DNA of 64,000 nt from Cylindrotheca closterium (Eukaryota; Bacillariophyta; Bacillariophyceae; Bacillariales; Bacillariaceae). Below the pieces are notes generated by a model that was not told the DNA's origin, did not search any database, and saw only the letters and a list, made by a program, of their open reading frames with translations. The translations under genes were made by a program, and so were the position numbers. The stretch lies in assembly GCA_933822405.4 (NCBI GenBank), contig CAKOGP040001980.1, positions 590,784 to 654,783 of the forward strand, read 5' to 3'. This document shows, piece by piece, positions 10,686 through 20,827 of this stretch (position 1 is its first letter; every line of letters begins with the position of its first letter).

Positions 10686-11361
10686 GTCAAAGAGGAAGAT
10701 CAGGTTGCGCTTGGAAAAAATGAGATTACCATTAGTCGCAGTTTTAAGTTCCTCCTGTAATAAGCGGATTGCTTGGAGTACGAAGTTCCGATGTTCAGTT
10801 CAGAACTTTGCCAGCTTCATTCACGGATGGCTTCAGCCCATATTATGGAATCTTTCAAAGCTGTTTTAAAGCAACGGACTGACTCCTATTGACAGATATA
10901 GTAGTTGTGCCAAGCGATGCAAGATCCCAACGAGACATCAATCTTGTCTAGCATCAATAGAATGAGGTTGACGGAAAATTGGTTCGGGACCAAGACTGTT
11001 GATTGAATTCAATCGATCTTTGCTTCGCTTTTGGGATTGAGGACTCGACTCAATCGAATTGCGAGAAGGAGAAGGTCACCTGGTACACGTACCAGGTACC
11101 GGTAATGGTATTGTATTTTAATATCGGGTGTACGTATCGGTTCAGAACTTCAACAGCGATGTCACACTTTCAGATACCCTACTGGTATCTTACGGGTACC
11201 GGTATCTTACCGGTGCTACACAAAATTCCAAAATTGGCCGGTCCACATTTTACGGTCAACGAAAACGAAAAATCCAGTTTCCGAACCTTGTGTACGTGTA
11301 CAAGATACCGGTGTTAAAGTGGTACCGCTACCTGAAGCATCAGCCTTGTCGCGGATACAGG
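10686..11361. repeat. intergenic region with a GTACC/GGTACC-rich island
   Basis: No gene is visible. From about 11080 to 11360 the sequence is dense in short palindromic words built on GGTACC, ACCGGTA and GTACC, some arranged as imperfect inverted repeats (for example CTGGTACACGTACCAG at about 11081). Similar words recur in other intergenic spots of this window (see findings). Confidence 0.6.
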
Positions 11362-12010
11362 TACAGTAAGGGTACCCTTTTAAGAGAGTATTGTGCGATA
11401 GCGCAAAATGTCTCTGAAGGCGGTTCCCCTCTTATTAAAGGGGGGTCTGGGGGCCTAGCCCCCAGTGTATTGGGGGTATGGGGGCTACCCCCAGCCAGTC
11501 AAGGCGGAGCCTTGCGGGGAGTATCTAGGGGGGCAGAGCCCCCTTTGGAGAAGAAAATTTGCAGTTTCAGGTAACAATTGAACCAAATTTGATAAGAAAA
11601 CTACCACAATCTTTAAGGTACATTTTAGATCTGATGCTACGCTGGCCGCTTTATACATTCAATGCTTCCTAAGCAGTTTTTCGAGCCTGCTGTTAGCATT
11701 GAAGCATCTAGTTCCAAAGGACGACACAACACCTCTTCCTCAGCGTCCGAATCATCTGGATCATTAGGGGAACCACCTGTTGGAGCAAGAATAGCCTCAA
11801 CTATGATATCTTTCTCGCCACTCTGCAGTAACAAATCCTTCTGCTGCATCTCCCCCAGAAAGGCTGGTTTGCAGACGAAGGACAGACATATGGGCATGAA
11901 ATGGTACGGGTGACAGATGGACCGTGAAATTTGTGTCTCGTCAAAATTTGTCTCTAATAAGGGGGTGTTTCTCTTAAAAAATACCCTCTTAACAGGGTAC
12001 CCTTACTGTA
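11362..12010. mobile_element. MITE-like non-autonomous DNA transposon with 31-bp terminal inverted repeats
   Basis: The left end 11362-11392 and the reverse complement of the right end 11980-12010 match at 29 of 31 positions. If the element proper runs from CAGTAAGGGTACCC (11364) to its complement ending at 12008, it is flanked by TA on both sides, the target duplication of Tc1/mariner-pogo elements, many of which start with CAGT. It has no transposase, so it would be mobilised in trans. The interior holds four GC-rich hairpins (11447-11544) and a short minus-strand ORF of 86 codons (11637-11897) that I do not recognise and which may be chance or captured sequence. Confidence 0.7.
11447..11544. 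repeat. four consecutive GC-rich hairpins inside the element
   Basis: Inverted repeats: CTGGGGGC / GCCCCCAG with a 3-nt loop (11447-11465); TGGGGGTA / TACCCCCA with a 7-nt loop (11471-11493); AAGGC / GCCTT (11501-11513); GGGGGC / GCCCCC with a 3-nt loop (11529-11543). All are perfect in the arms quoted. Confidence 0.75.
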
Positions 12011-12686
12011 GGATGACAGTCGTCAATCCGATTTCGAAACGACACAGGTAGCTGAGTCAGTCTACTGTTGTATGTCAGAAGATTGACCATTCGGTCAACG
12101 GCCCTCTGTACTACTGAGGGTGGTAGGGAAACTAAGGAAACATGTGCAGCTAATCTGTCAGAAAGTGAAGATGCTCTCATCATCTGGTCGTACCACTCAC
12201 TCGTATGGAAAAGTCACGATGATGAGGGGAAACCCCGCGGGACGACAGGAGGCGGGTCAAAGGTATCGATCATCAAACCCTCCTACTCCTATCCTATATC
12301 AAACAACTTTGAAGGCATGAACCAATTATTCAACAATGAACTCGATCACTCGTGTGTAAAGGTGTATGCTCAAGGTGCGTGTTCAAGGTGCCTGTGCTCA
12401 AGATACAAGGAAGCCACATGTAGACAATCTCGTCGTCGAGCGAAGAATCAATCTAGTACCAGAAAAGCTACTTTGTAGACTGACAGAGACTTTACTTCAG
12501 TGCCAGAGGCGTCACTGGGATTCGGTAGATTTGTTTTATATATTTATTGTAATGTTTTCCCTCAGTGATGAAAAGATAATCACAAGAAGTTGGTTTTGTG
12601 GAATTTATTGGCCTCATTCTGTCGCGCTTCGAATAAAGCAAGAGAAAACGCCTGGAGCTGAAGATCACTCAACATCTGGTATAACC
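12011..12686. other. intergenic region without recognised gene
   Basis: 676 bases between the inverted-repeat element and the 3' end of the GH72 gene. Open frames of up to 136 codons occur but have no family signature, no consistent composition and overlap on both strands. A short direct repeat of TCAAGGTGC/TGCTCAAG words lies at about 12368-12403. Confidence 0.4.
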
Positions 12687-14057
12687 TTAAGTCTGTTGCT
12701 GAAATGTTTGGTACTCAGAGTTCTTACTACTCAGAAGTTTCTGTGCATCATCGGGATCGAGCTCCGAACTCGGTTGCTTTTCATTTGGAACCTTTTTTGA
12801 AAATATGGATTTGATACCGAAACAGAGACAGAGAAACGCCAAGCATTTCAAAACAAGGAGGCTTGTAGTTGCAGGCGACCATGATTGGTACGATGGTATC
12901 TTGCTGACTGGTAGCAAGTCAATATCGCAACAACTGGAAAGAGCTGCGCTGGCCGGGGATGAATCTGGACAGAAATCTGTAATACTATGAGTTGTATTCG
13001 TTCCGCTCGTATGGTTTGAAACACCATGGTACTCGTATTTGATATCGAGAGCATCCAACTCATTCACATAGTTTTCCATGTCTTTAGAAAACTCCAAGGT
13101 ATTATTTCCATCCCAGCGACCCCCAAGAGTCATTTTAAAATCGAGCGGCCCATCATATGCATAAGCTACAAAGCCAGACCATCTGTCAATCATGTCCGAA
13201 CCAAGAATGCTGTGAACTTGCTTCCAGTCGCGATAGCCTTTTTCCAGTTCATTATCACGGTTGAAATCATCCTTTGAGCAGCCAAGTTCCGAAAAGAAGA
13301 GTGGGATTTTAGAGTGATTCAAATGCTGGTACAACTCTTTGTAGGTTCCAATGGATCCGTCTGGGTTGTGATCAAATGTCTGTTTTGAGGAACACCAAGA
13401 TTCAATATTGACACCCAAGGCATCAATAGAGGCTTCAGGGCATTCACTCATGTAGTCTAAAGTCAGTTTGACAGCTTCTGATGGCTCCCCTGCAGCCCCA
13501 ATACCAGCATGCTGCATAGCGTACATCAATGTAACCTCTGGGTATTCCCTTTTCAGATCTCTGGCATAGGCCAAAATACAGGGCGCGGTCTCCCAGCTCT
13601 CCAGAGAGTTCATAACTTCATTTCCAAGAACATATCCTAAAATGTTTGGGAACTTACCAAAGTCCCGAATCACAGATGACCCATAGTTGAAAAGTTTTCT
13701 TCTGTAACATTTTGGAGCGGCCTTCTCACGACTCAGGACGCCACGGCCGTTCATAGAAGTCAAAGGGACAATCAGATAGAAACCCATATCGGCAGCTGCT
13801 TGCAGAAACTCGGAATAATCCAGGCTTGGCCATATTTGGTAAATTCGAATGGTATTGATTTCTGGTGAAGCCTCCCGAAGCTGGTGAAGGATATCAATCC
13901 AACCCAGGATGATGTCCTCAGCATTTACACCAGGTGCCACAGGGAATGCAATGCCTTTAATGTAGAATCGTTCGGAAGGATTGCTTCGGAACACAAAGAA
14001 GTTGCCATTGACAGACAATTGATCCTTCCAAGTGATGGGAGATGCTTGTATATTCAT
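12687..14057 (-). CDS. GH72-like beta-1,3-glucanosyltransferase, membrane-anchored
   Basis: 456 residues from the ATG at 14057. The order of motifs fits the Gas/Gel/Phr family: FYIKGIAF near the start, NTIRIYQ, VLGNEV with acid/base Glu147, and PLFFSELGC with nucleophile Glu257. Family members cut and rejoin beta-1,3-glucan chains; in a diatom the substrate would be chrysolaminarin or callose. A hydrophobic segment near residues 400-420 followed by a charged tail suggests a single C-terminal membrane helix rather than a GPI tail. The annotated start lacks a signal peptide, yet codons just upstream (14058 to about 14130) are in frame and encode a hydrophobic stretch (VLAFFIAF) without any ATG, so an unrecognised 5' exon or a lost start is possible. 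Confidence 0.8.
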   Translation of the reverse strand: MNIQASPITWKDQLSVNGNFFVFRSNPSERFYIKGIAFPVAPGVNAEDIILGWIDILHQLREASPEINTIRIYQIWPSLDYSEFLQAAADMGFYLIVPLTSMNGRGVLSREKAAPKCYRRKLFNYGSSVIRDFGKFPNILGYVLGNEVMNSLESWETAPCILAYARDLKREYPEVTLMYAMQHAGIGAAGEPSEAVKLTLDYMSECPEASIDALGVNIESWCSSKQTFDHNPDGSIGTYKELYQHLNHSKIPLFFSELGCSKDDFNRDNELEKGYRDWKQVHSILGSDMIDRWSGFVAYAYDGPLDFKMTLGGRWDGNNTLEFSKDMENYVNELDALDIKYEYHGVSNHTSGTNTTHSITDFCPDSSPASAALSSCCDIDLLPVSKIPSYQSWSPATTSLLVLKCLAFLCLCFGIKSIFSKKVPNEKQPSSELDPDDAQKLLSSKNSEYQTFQQQT

Positions 14058-14299
14058 GGTTCGGTTGGGATTATGAGAGAACGCCCCTCTTAACGTTGAA
14101 AATGCGATGAAAAATGCTAAAACAGAACAAGAATTTCGAAGATTACTGACGTCAAAGATACGATACCGCCGATAAGAACTACTCGACTAGGTCGTGTTTT
14201 GAATTAGGACTTCCAAAGTCCCTTTTCTCCATAACCATCAACGCCCAAAACTGACTGCAGAATCAATCACGCAGCCAAAAACAACTATCTCAACAACTC

Positions 14300-14728
14300 A
14301 TGTCGTCCATTACTGCGGATCCTTCCATTCTCTCTTCGAAACGAGCAATATATGTCGGTGGACTTGCCAAAGGTGTCAATCCACAAATACTGCGAGCTGC
14401 AATGATTCCATTTGGCAACATCAAAAGTCTCGACATTCCAATGAATTACAGCGAGGGAACACACAGGGGGTTTGGGTTTGTTGAGTTTGAAGATGCCGAA
14501 GACGCTTCAGAAGCTATTTTCAATATGGATGGGGCTGATTTGATGGGTCGAACGATATCTGTTGATATGGCACAGGCCAATCAGTTATCGAAACTCTCCA
14601 ATACCAGGACACAAGCCATTTGGAGTTCGGATGAGTGGTTTCAACAGCATGCCTCGGGGGAAATGACGGCAGAAGAGAAAGAGAAGCTCAATCAACAGAA
14701 TGAAGATCAGACAGAATTGAGAAACTAG
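14300..14728 (+). CDS. RRM protein resembling the N-terminal half of cyclophilin E (PPIE)
   Basis: 142 residues, one RRM at about 15-92 with RNP2 IYVGGL and RNP1 RGFGFVEF. The match to PPIE/CYP33 continues beyond the RRM: PFGNIKSLDIP, then NMDGADLMGRTISV, and finally AIWSSDEWFQQHASG, corresponding to the WSDDDWLKKFSG linker of PPIE. The cyclophilin domain that follows in animal PPIE is absent; the protein ends in an acidic, Gln-rich tail. In animals PPIE is a spliceosome component. Divergently transcribed from the GH72 gene (242 bases between starts). Confidence 0.85.
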   Translation: MSSITADPSILSSKRAIYVGGLAKGVNPQILRAAMIPFGNIKSLDIPMNYSEGTHRGFGFVEFEDAEDASEAIFNMDGADLMGRTISVDMAQANQLSKLSNTRTQAIWSSDEWFQQHASGEMTAEEKEKLNQQNEDQTELRN

Positions 14729-14988
14729 GTCGTGTGCTCTGGATAGTGAAATCGATGATGACATAGATTCAAATGGTACTGCCACGGGTCTATTCATCAA
14801 ACGTCCTTACATCATACAGCAGGTGGTGTTTCGTGGTGGATTGAATGATGAGCTTTCACTTGGCGAGGTGCCTTCTACTTTCTACTAGGCACTTGTTCTT
14901 ACATTGTTTTGTCGGCGGAGACTAGTGTTTGCTTGGCAAAGGCATTGAAATTATGGGACTATCCGCAGCATATTTTGTTAGTAATAGC

Positions 14989-17742
14989 TCAGCACCGTTC
15001 GAAGACTTTGTACAATGTAGATAGCTTTGTCAATACTGTGAAGTATCCCTGTGTTTTCACGCTTTTTGGTGGAATGAGCAGATACGAGATCGCTGGGATC
15101 AAAGTGTGCTGCACGTAGTTCTCACGGCCTTCAGTTGGCACACCGGCGTAGTAGTTGCCAAGCTCCTCGCAAATCTTTTGAAAACAAGGACGTTCTTCGG
15201 CCCAATCAACTTCGGTCGCTAGCCGAAACAGGAAAGTGGGAAGGCCATGAGGTTCAGGAATGTGCCCTTCCAAGAGTTCCGGAAGACCAGTCAACATAGC
15301 ATCGTCGCAATTCTTGACAAGTCGAATGCCGAAATACTCTTCCAACATTTCTGCCTTGTCCAATAGGCACAAAGTGGTTTCTTGGGCATACTTTTTATTC
15401 ATTTCTGATACTTCCAATAATCCAGTCGAACTTTGTAGTTCTTCCCCGGTTTCGTCATTCGCATCTTCATTCGACAATAGCTCTTTCATTTGTAGCGTTT
15501 GACCGATCAATGTCAGTACACTGATCCCTGGACTACCCTCCCCACCCAGCCGTGCCATTCTCGCTTCTCCAAACCGTGCCAGCGCCAACTGATAAAAGAG
15601 CAGCTTGCCCATCTCCAAATGATTGATCATGATCAGCTCTTCCCCACATTGGATCAAGGATCGCTGATCGGACAAGGATCCGACAAAATAGGCATCGCGT
15701 AGCTGTTTGGTCAAATCTTCGTCCTTGTCCTTGTTGACTCGTTTCCGCAATTTTTGAATGGAAGAGTAGGAACATTTGCTTGGAACAACTCTTTTCGGAC
15801 GAACCAAGGTTTTTCGGATCATGACAGTCTTGCGAGCATCTGCCGATCGACATATGCATGTGAGCTGAGCAAAGGCTCCAGGTTGTGTCATGTCAACGGC
15901 ATAATTTTTGTTGTTGCTGGTGGTCGCAAATGGGCATCCATCCAAATGTTTGAATGTAGAAAAAGCCGAAGGTGATTGAGATTCTTGAGAGAGTGCAATG
16001 TCCGTTCTGTCGCCCTCTCTCATCAGAGACTGGGACTGTGACTGAGTCTGGGACTGGGGCTGAGTGTGGGACTGAGACTGAGACATTCGAGGATCGTTCT
16101 GCGAAGGTTGTGTCCTGACAACAAATGGTTCAATGGCACCGACTGGGTTTGCATGTGCGGTCCTGACAAACTTGTTGGGTGGAGTTTTCTTGACTGGCTC
16201 TGCTTTGCGCTTTAGTGATGGTACCCCTGGCACCTTTTGGTTGCTGCCTGGAGCAGGTGTGGAAGCCGTTTTCGTTCCAGCAGTGACTGATTTTGGAGAT
16301 AATGGAGACCCTGGAGATGGGGAAACCGTCGTTTGATCATCTGACGGTTGTCGCTTCTTGCGGTAGGGATTGTCGATTATCTTCGGAGCCACGGATTTGG
16401 CTTTAAAGGTTTGACCCCCTTGTTGCAATGCTTCGCTCATTTTTTCACAAATAGCATCGCAAAGGTCTTCCTGATATGTCAGCGCAACTTGTTTCTTGGA
16501 TGGATGTACATTGACGTCCACTTGGGATCCGGGTACTCGCACTTGAACGACGAGAATCGGTTTCGTCTTTGAAAAATTAGCATAGACATCCTCCATGGCC
16601 CGTTTTAGTGGTGGCAAGTCGATTATTCGATCGTTCAGAAAGAGGACAAACTTGGAGGATTTGATATCATACGACAAGTGGGTGTAGTAGACCTGGCAAC
16701 TATACGCAAAGTCGGTCGGATCTGCACCTTCTTTCGATGCTCTGAAATGAGAGACGTGATTTTCTAGGTTGGATTCGAAGACATGGGCCATGATTTGTTT
16801 TGTTGCGCTGATTGAATCCTCATTGCTGTCGTTTTCATCATCGTCGTCACTTCGCGTTGAAGCGCTTTCCATGGCGTCGTCTCGTTTTTGTATCAGTGTC
16901 TTGACATGACTCAATTGACTGGTATTCAAATCCACCAAAACCGTCTTCTGCTTCCCAGCCATCCGGACTCGTTCGCAAACGAACCCACAACGCGGGTAAT
17001 GAATGGAATAGTATTGAACAATTGTTAGTATTCGGTTGTATTCGTCTGCCTCTCGTTTTGAAAAGGTCTTCAGCCGATATGGAATGTTGTGAAACAAATC
17101 TTGTACGGTTATTGTCGTCCCTTGTTTTCGAGCACATGGTTTCGGATTTTTGGACTTGCTGCCAGTGTTGGAAGTAGGTTCTCCATTCCGATAGGTTTGA
17201 GTAAACCCGACGGTACTTTCTCGGGTACGGGTTGTGATGGTGAGTTTGGCGCACATGCTGATCGACGACAGTGCCTCTCCTCGAAATCCAAAGGTCCGCA
17301 AGTGAGCGAAATCGTCTATCTTTTCAAATTTACTTGTTGCATGTCGAGTGGCTGCCAAGGTCATATCCGATTTTGAAATCCCGGAACCATTGTCACTTAT
17401 GCTGAGTTTGGACAACCCCCCTTTCTCCACATGGACTACAATGTGGGTGCTCCCTGCATCCAACGAATTCTCAATCAACTCTTTGATTACCGAGGCAGGA
17501 CGCTGAACAACCTCTCCGGCCGCAATTAGGTCCACCACCTCTTGTGGTAAGACTTGAATCGACTGGTGATCTCGCTTCGTCTTGTCACTGTTACTGCTGG
17601 ATTTTGAAGCATTTCCTATATTTTTAAAAGGAGACTGAGCCACAGCATTAGAAACTTCGGTTGTTTTGCTTGGGCCGTTCTTTGCGTCGCCGCTGTTTTG
17701 ATCGCCAACGGTCGCTTTAGGTGACACGTTTGTGGTGGACAT
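14989..17742 (-). CDS. MLH1: DNA mismatch repair protein MLH1
   Basis: 917 residues from the ATG at 17742; the frame is open upstream to 17823 but only with a GTG. The GHKL ATPase motifs of MutL are all visible: IKELIENSLDAGS, DNGSGI, and TFGFRGEALSSIS, followed by the transducer domain. The protein ends exactly in FERC, the conserved C-terminus of MLH1, which separates it from PMS1/PMS2/MLH3. The middle is a long low-complexity linker (Ser/Gln-rich, about 625-645) typical of MutL proteins and longer than in yeast or human, explaining the extra length. MLH1 pairs with PMS-type partners in MutL-alpha for post-replicative mismatch repair. An E2F-like sequence lies about 230 bases upstream. Confidence 0.95.
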   Translation of the reverse strand: MSTTNVSPKATVGDQNSGDAKNGPSKTTEVSNAVAQSPFKNIGNASKSSSNSDKTKRDHQSIQVLPQEVVDLIAAGEVVQRPASVIKELIENSLDAGSTHIVVHVEKGGLSKLSISDNGSGISKSDMTLAATRHATSKFEKIDDFAHLRTFGFRGEALSSISMCAKLTITTRTRESTVGFTQTYRNGEPTSNTGSKSKNPKPCARKQGTTITVQDLFHNIPYRLKTFSKREADEYNRILTIVQYYSIHYPRCGFVCERVRMAGKQKTVLVDLNTSQLSHVKTLIQKRDDAMESASTRSDDDDENDSNEDSISATKQIMAHVFESNLENHVSHFRASKEGADPTDFAYSCQVYYTHLSYDIKSSKFVLFLNDRIIDLPPLKRAMEDVYANFSKTKPILVVQVRVPGSQVDVNVHPSKKQVALTYQEDLCDAICEKMSEALQQGGQTFKAKSVAPKIIDNPYRKKRQPSDDQTTVSPSPGSPLSPKSVTAGTKTASTPAPGSNQKVPGVPSLKRKAEPVKKTPPNKFVRTAHANPVGAIEPFVVRTQPSQNDPRMSQSQSHTQPQSQTQSQSQSLMREGDRTDIALSQESQSPSAFSTFKHLDGCPFATTSNNKNYAVDMTQPGAFAQLTCICRSADARKTVMIRKTLVRPKRVVPSKCSYSSIQKLRKRVNKDKDEDLTKQLRDAYFVGSLSDQRSLIQCGEELIMINHLEMGKLLFYQLALARFGEARMARLGGEGSPGISVLTLIGQTLQMKELLSNEDANDETGEELQSSTGLLEVSEMNKKYAQETTLCLLDKAEMLEEYFGIRLVKNCDDAMLTGLPELLEGHIPEPHGLPTFLFRLATEVDWAEERPCFQKICEELGNYYAGVPTEGRENYVQHTLIPAISYLLIPPKSVKTQGYFTVLTKLSTLYKVFERC

Positions 17743-18209
17743 GTCGCAAGTTGGCTTCAATCCCCAAGTTGGCTTCAATCCCCCAGCTCTTGTCTTCCTT
17801 CTTGACAATCGCCAATCTATCACAAAGTAGACCCTCTATTGCACTAAAGCAACATGTGTCGACAGCTCGTATCCCGTAAAATATCTTGGTATTAGGTTGC
17901 GCTTTGTCCGAACACTATACTTCAGTGTTTTTGCATTCCATATCCCAAGAATGCGAGAAATTGTTGCGTTGCGCGCGAAAATACAGTAAAACTTGGGGAG
18001 CTGACTCGTACGACTCATTAGAGAAAAAGAATTCGCTCATAGAGGTACTTTCAGCTTTCACCATTCTACACTAAATACAGTAACGGTCGGCATTTCTACA
18101 GTACTACCAGGTACTTCCCAATGAGGGAGTATAAACATAAAATGTATTTTATACCAGTTGGTAAATAGAGCAGACAAAGACAGAGTAGCGACTTGCAAAA
18201 ATAGTGTTC
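17743..18209. promoter_or_regulatory. MLH1 upstream region with an E2F-like site
   Basis: 467 bases between the MLH1 start and a tRNA gene. The run GCGCGCGAAAA at 17971-17981 (TTTTCGCGCGC on the MLH1 strand) fits the E2F consensus TTTSGCGC. A short direct repeat of TTGGCTTCAATCCCC lies just before the ATG (about 17750-17785). Nothing else is recognised. Confidence 0.35.
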
Positions 18210-18280
18210 TCCGAGACGGGGAATCGAACCCCGGTCTCCCGCGTGACAGGCGGGGATACTAGCCACTATACTATCTCGGA
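18210..18280 (-). tRNA. tRNA-Asp (GTC)
   Basis: 71 nt on the minus strand, acceptor stem TCCGAGA / TCTCGGA fully paired, anticodon GTC in the loop of a CCCGC / GCGGG stem, T-arm GGTTCGATTCC. No intron. A run of five T follows on the minus strand (18201-18197), a Pol III terminator. Identical in sequence to the copy at 20589-20659. Confidence 0.97.
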
Positions 18281-18525
18281 ATGAACAGTTCTATGAAATA
18301 TTGCTTTTTTGAACATTTCACCAGTCACTATAATGAACATACTGTAGAGTCGAAATTTTGGCTTACATCTAACAGATCCTATTGTTCGTACAGTACCTCC
18401 GGTACCGGTACTTACGAGTATTCAGTGAAGTGACATCGCTCATTTCCTTTGCGCTAAAAGATGTTTTACTCGAAATTCATAATATTATCAATGTAACTAG
18501 TATGCAGCGAACGAATGAATCAATC

Positions 18526-20259
18526 CTAAAATTTGCCTCCGGAAAGGAATACCTTCAACATCTCAAGAGAGTTTTCAGGTTGATCGCTAGGCACCATGTG
18601 TCCGCCATCGTATACCTGCAAGAAGGTGAATCCGTTAGAAGTGCGGGCCAAGCCGGCTTTCTTCCACTCATGCACTTCGGCCGCGTTGAACTCATCCTTG
18701 TGCTTCCAGTCCAAGCCAAGAGTCCAGGCCTTGTTTCCGAGGTAGTTGCAGATAAAATCGAGGTCACCAGCATAAATCAAAGCCGGGAATCCAGCGTCCA
18801 AAAGATCACTGACGTAGCCACTGAAATCGGTCATCCAGTCGTGGTGGAACTTCATGTTGATGCCATAGTTGCAAGAATCCCAGTGATGCGAGTGCTTTTC
18901 ATCGACGTTCAAAGTCTTCTTGGTTGATTCCAAATTCAAGAACTTGCCCACTTGTGAGAAATCATAGCAAAGTGGAGGGTGTTCGCACTTCTTGCTGATA
19001 TCGTAGGGGTTCAATCCTGTGGCTTGGTAAGGACTAGTCAATCCAAGGTTGCATGCAATAAAAGCACCTTGGCAAGCGAAATCAGCAATTGGTCCATCCC
19101 CGCTGTTGCACTTGTGAATTAAGGCGGTGCACTTTGGAACGGCGGCCTTCATAGCTTCGTAAACACTCTCACTCACTACCGTAATGTTATGAGAGTTATG
19201 GTAGACCATCTCTGGATACCACTTGTACTGTTCTTCAGGGTTGGTGAGCCCATTTCCAATAGCGAGACCGCCAAAGTTCAGTTCAATCGTGTTCTTAACC
19301 TTCTCTTGGTTGCCCTTCCAGACACGGTGAGAAATGGCTGGTACATAATGGCCACCATAAGACTCTCCGATAATGAAGAGAGGACTCTTGGCATATTCGG
19401 GATGTGATTGGAAGAAGGCTTGCAAAAAGTAGTAGGCATCTTCGGCTACCATCTCTTCTCCAGTATCACTTTCGGTTCCGTACGAGTATCCCACACCAGC
19501 AGGTTGGTCTAGCCACAAGACGTGAGCGGCCTCGGTCCAACTGTAGGGGTTAGTCGTGGTGGATTCGCCATCGGAGTTGACAGAGCAAGGTCCGTTTTCG
19601 GTGAGCAAAGCAAGAGTGCTTGAGCAACCTGGCCCACCTAAATTTTAAAAATAGAGCGCTGGTGAGATACATTCTTTAGATCTACAACGGTTTGTGAATT
19701 GGAACACCGCAATCTTTCGTTGAAACTAAAAGGAATGCAACGTGGCAAATACTGCATCTCGATGGAACATATTCGGTTCAGTCTTACCTGTGAGCCAAAC
19801 CACGAAAGGAATCTCTTCCTTGGATTCTATCAAGTTAGCATTACGCTTTTCAAACATCCAGAAGAAAAGGTGCTTGTTTTCTCCGTTTTCATCGTACTTG
19901 CTTCCAGAGATGTCCATGTATCCAGAAATCGATTTAGATGCTGGGTCACAGAAATCAGAACCTTTTTCCATGGGATTTTCCTTCAAATGGTGCACCTTGT
20001 CCTCAACAAAATAGAATTCACCATCCGGGGAAGAGCATTCGAAGACACCAGGTGGCAAGGAATCCGCCTGATCCTTGGAAACGCAGACCGAAGGCACAGC
20101 TTGACATTCGCACCAAACACAAGATTCATCTCCGTCTTTAGAACTGACGCATTCTCCTTTGTCCTTGATGGAGTTACAGTCATCCTTGGTGCTTAGGATG
20201 GATAGATCGGCTGCTACGACGGTCGCAGCGCCAAGAAAAGCGAGGGCAGAGAACTTCAT
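18526..20259 (-). CDS. secreted serine carboxypeptidase (S10) with Cys-rich N-terminal module
   Basis: Two exons, 19788-20259 and 18526-19637, with a 150-nt intron that splits the glycine codon of WLTGGPGCSS, give 527 residues. The triad of peptidase family S10 is present: Ser250 in GESYGG, Asp449 in YAGDLDF, His504 in DGGHMVP. Start is the ATG at 20259; an upstream GTG at 20301 is not a good start. Residues 1-17 form a signal peptide. Before the catalytic domain lies a Cys-rich stretch (about 25-75, including CVWCEC) not found in yeast carboxypeptidase Y and perhaps a pro-region. Family members remove C-terminal residues in lysosomes/vacuoles or outside the cell. The gene sits between two identical tRNA-Asp genes. 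Confidence 0.92.
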
Positions 20260-20588
20260 TGTCAACTTTGATGTGACCGTTGGGAGATTTGTGGGATTCA
20301 CTTCGCGGAACGAATACAGTAATATCCGGATCGTGAATCATCGACACGAACGTGTGCGAAACGAAGAATTGTCCGTCGCACTGACCCGCGGGCAGAACAT
20401 GACTCTGTCATATCACCCGCGTGAACAACGAGCTTTGCCGTTACTACTGCACTCACTTGTCATCCACATTTGATAAACTAATGATCAGCAGTACTGGTAC
20501 TAGTACAATGTTGTAACCAGAGGGCTACCAGGATTGCAACATTTGCGCACAATCGATGGCAAAAGATTTGGTTTCTAGCAAAAGTTGC
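20260..20588. other. carboxypeptidase upstream region
   Basis: 329 bases between the carboxypeptidase start and the second tRNA-Asp. No repeat or RNA gene seen; the stretch presumably holds the promoter. Confidence 0.4.
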
Positions 20589-20659
20589 TCCGAGACGGGG
20601 AATCGAACCCCGGTCTCCCGCGTGACAGGCGGGGATACTAGCCACTATACTATCTCGGA
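20589..20659 (-). tRNA. tRNA-Asp (GTC), second copy
   Basis: 71 nt identical to the copy at 18210-18280, same strand, anticodon GTC, full acceptor pairing. A TTTT stretch follows on the minus strand at about 20580-20577. Flanking sequences of the two copies differ, so the duplication is old or only the gene is under selection/conversion. Confidence 0.97.
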
Positions 20660-20827
20660 TTGACAACAGAAGTCAAAAATTTGGCTTTTAAAGCTTCTGA
20701 TTAGAGTTGCATATGTCTACGTACATCATTGCTATCTGTCTCCTACTGTAGAAGTTTCTGTGGTCTAATATGCTACTCAGATTTAGGAAATTGTCTAACT
20801 GTATGCCATGTCATTATTATGTTCTCA

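Noticed and set aside
11128..11574. 148-codon plus-strand frame ending in Gly/Pro-rich sequence
   Set aside because: It crosses the left end of the inverted-repeat element and its G-rich hairpins; the protein-like look comes from the repeats.
12068..12478. 136-codon plus-strand frame
   Set aside because: No recognised domain, ordinary for random sequence of this composition, and other frames are open in the same place.
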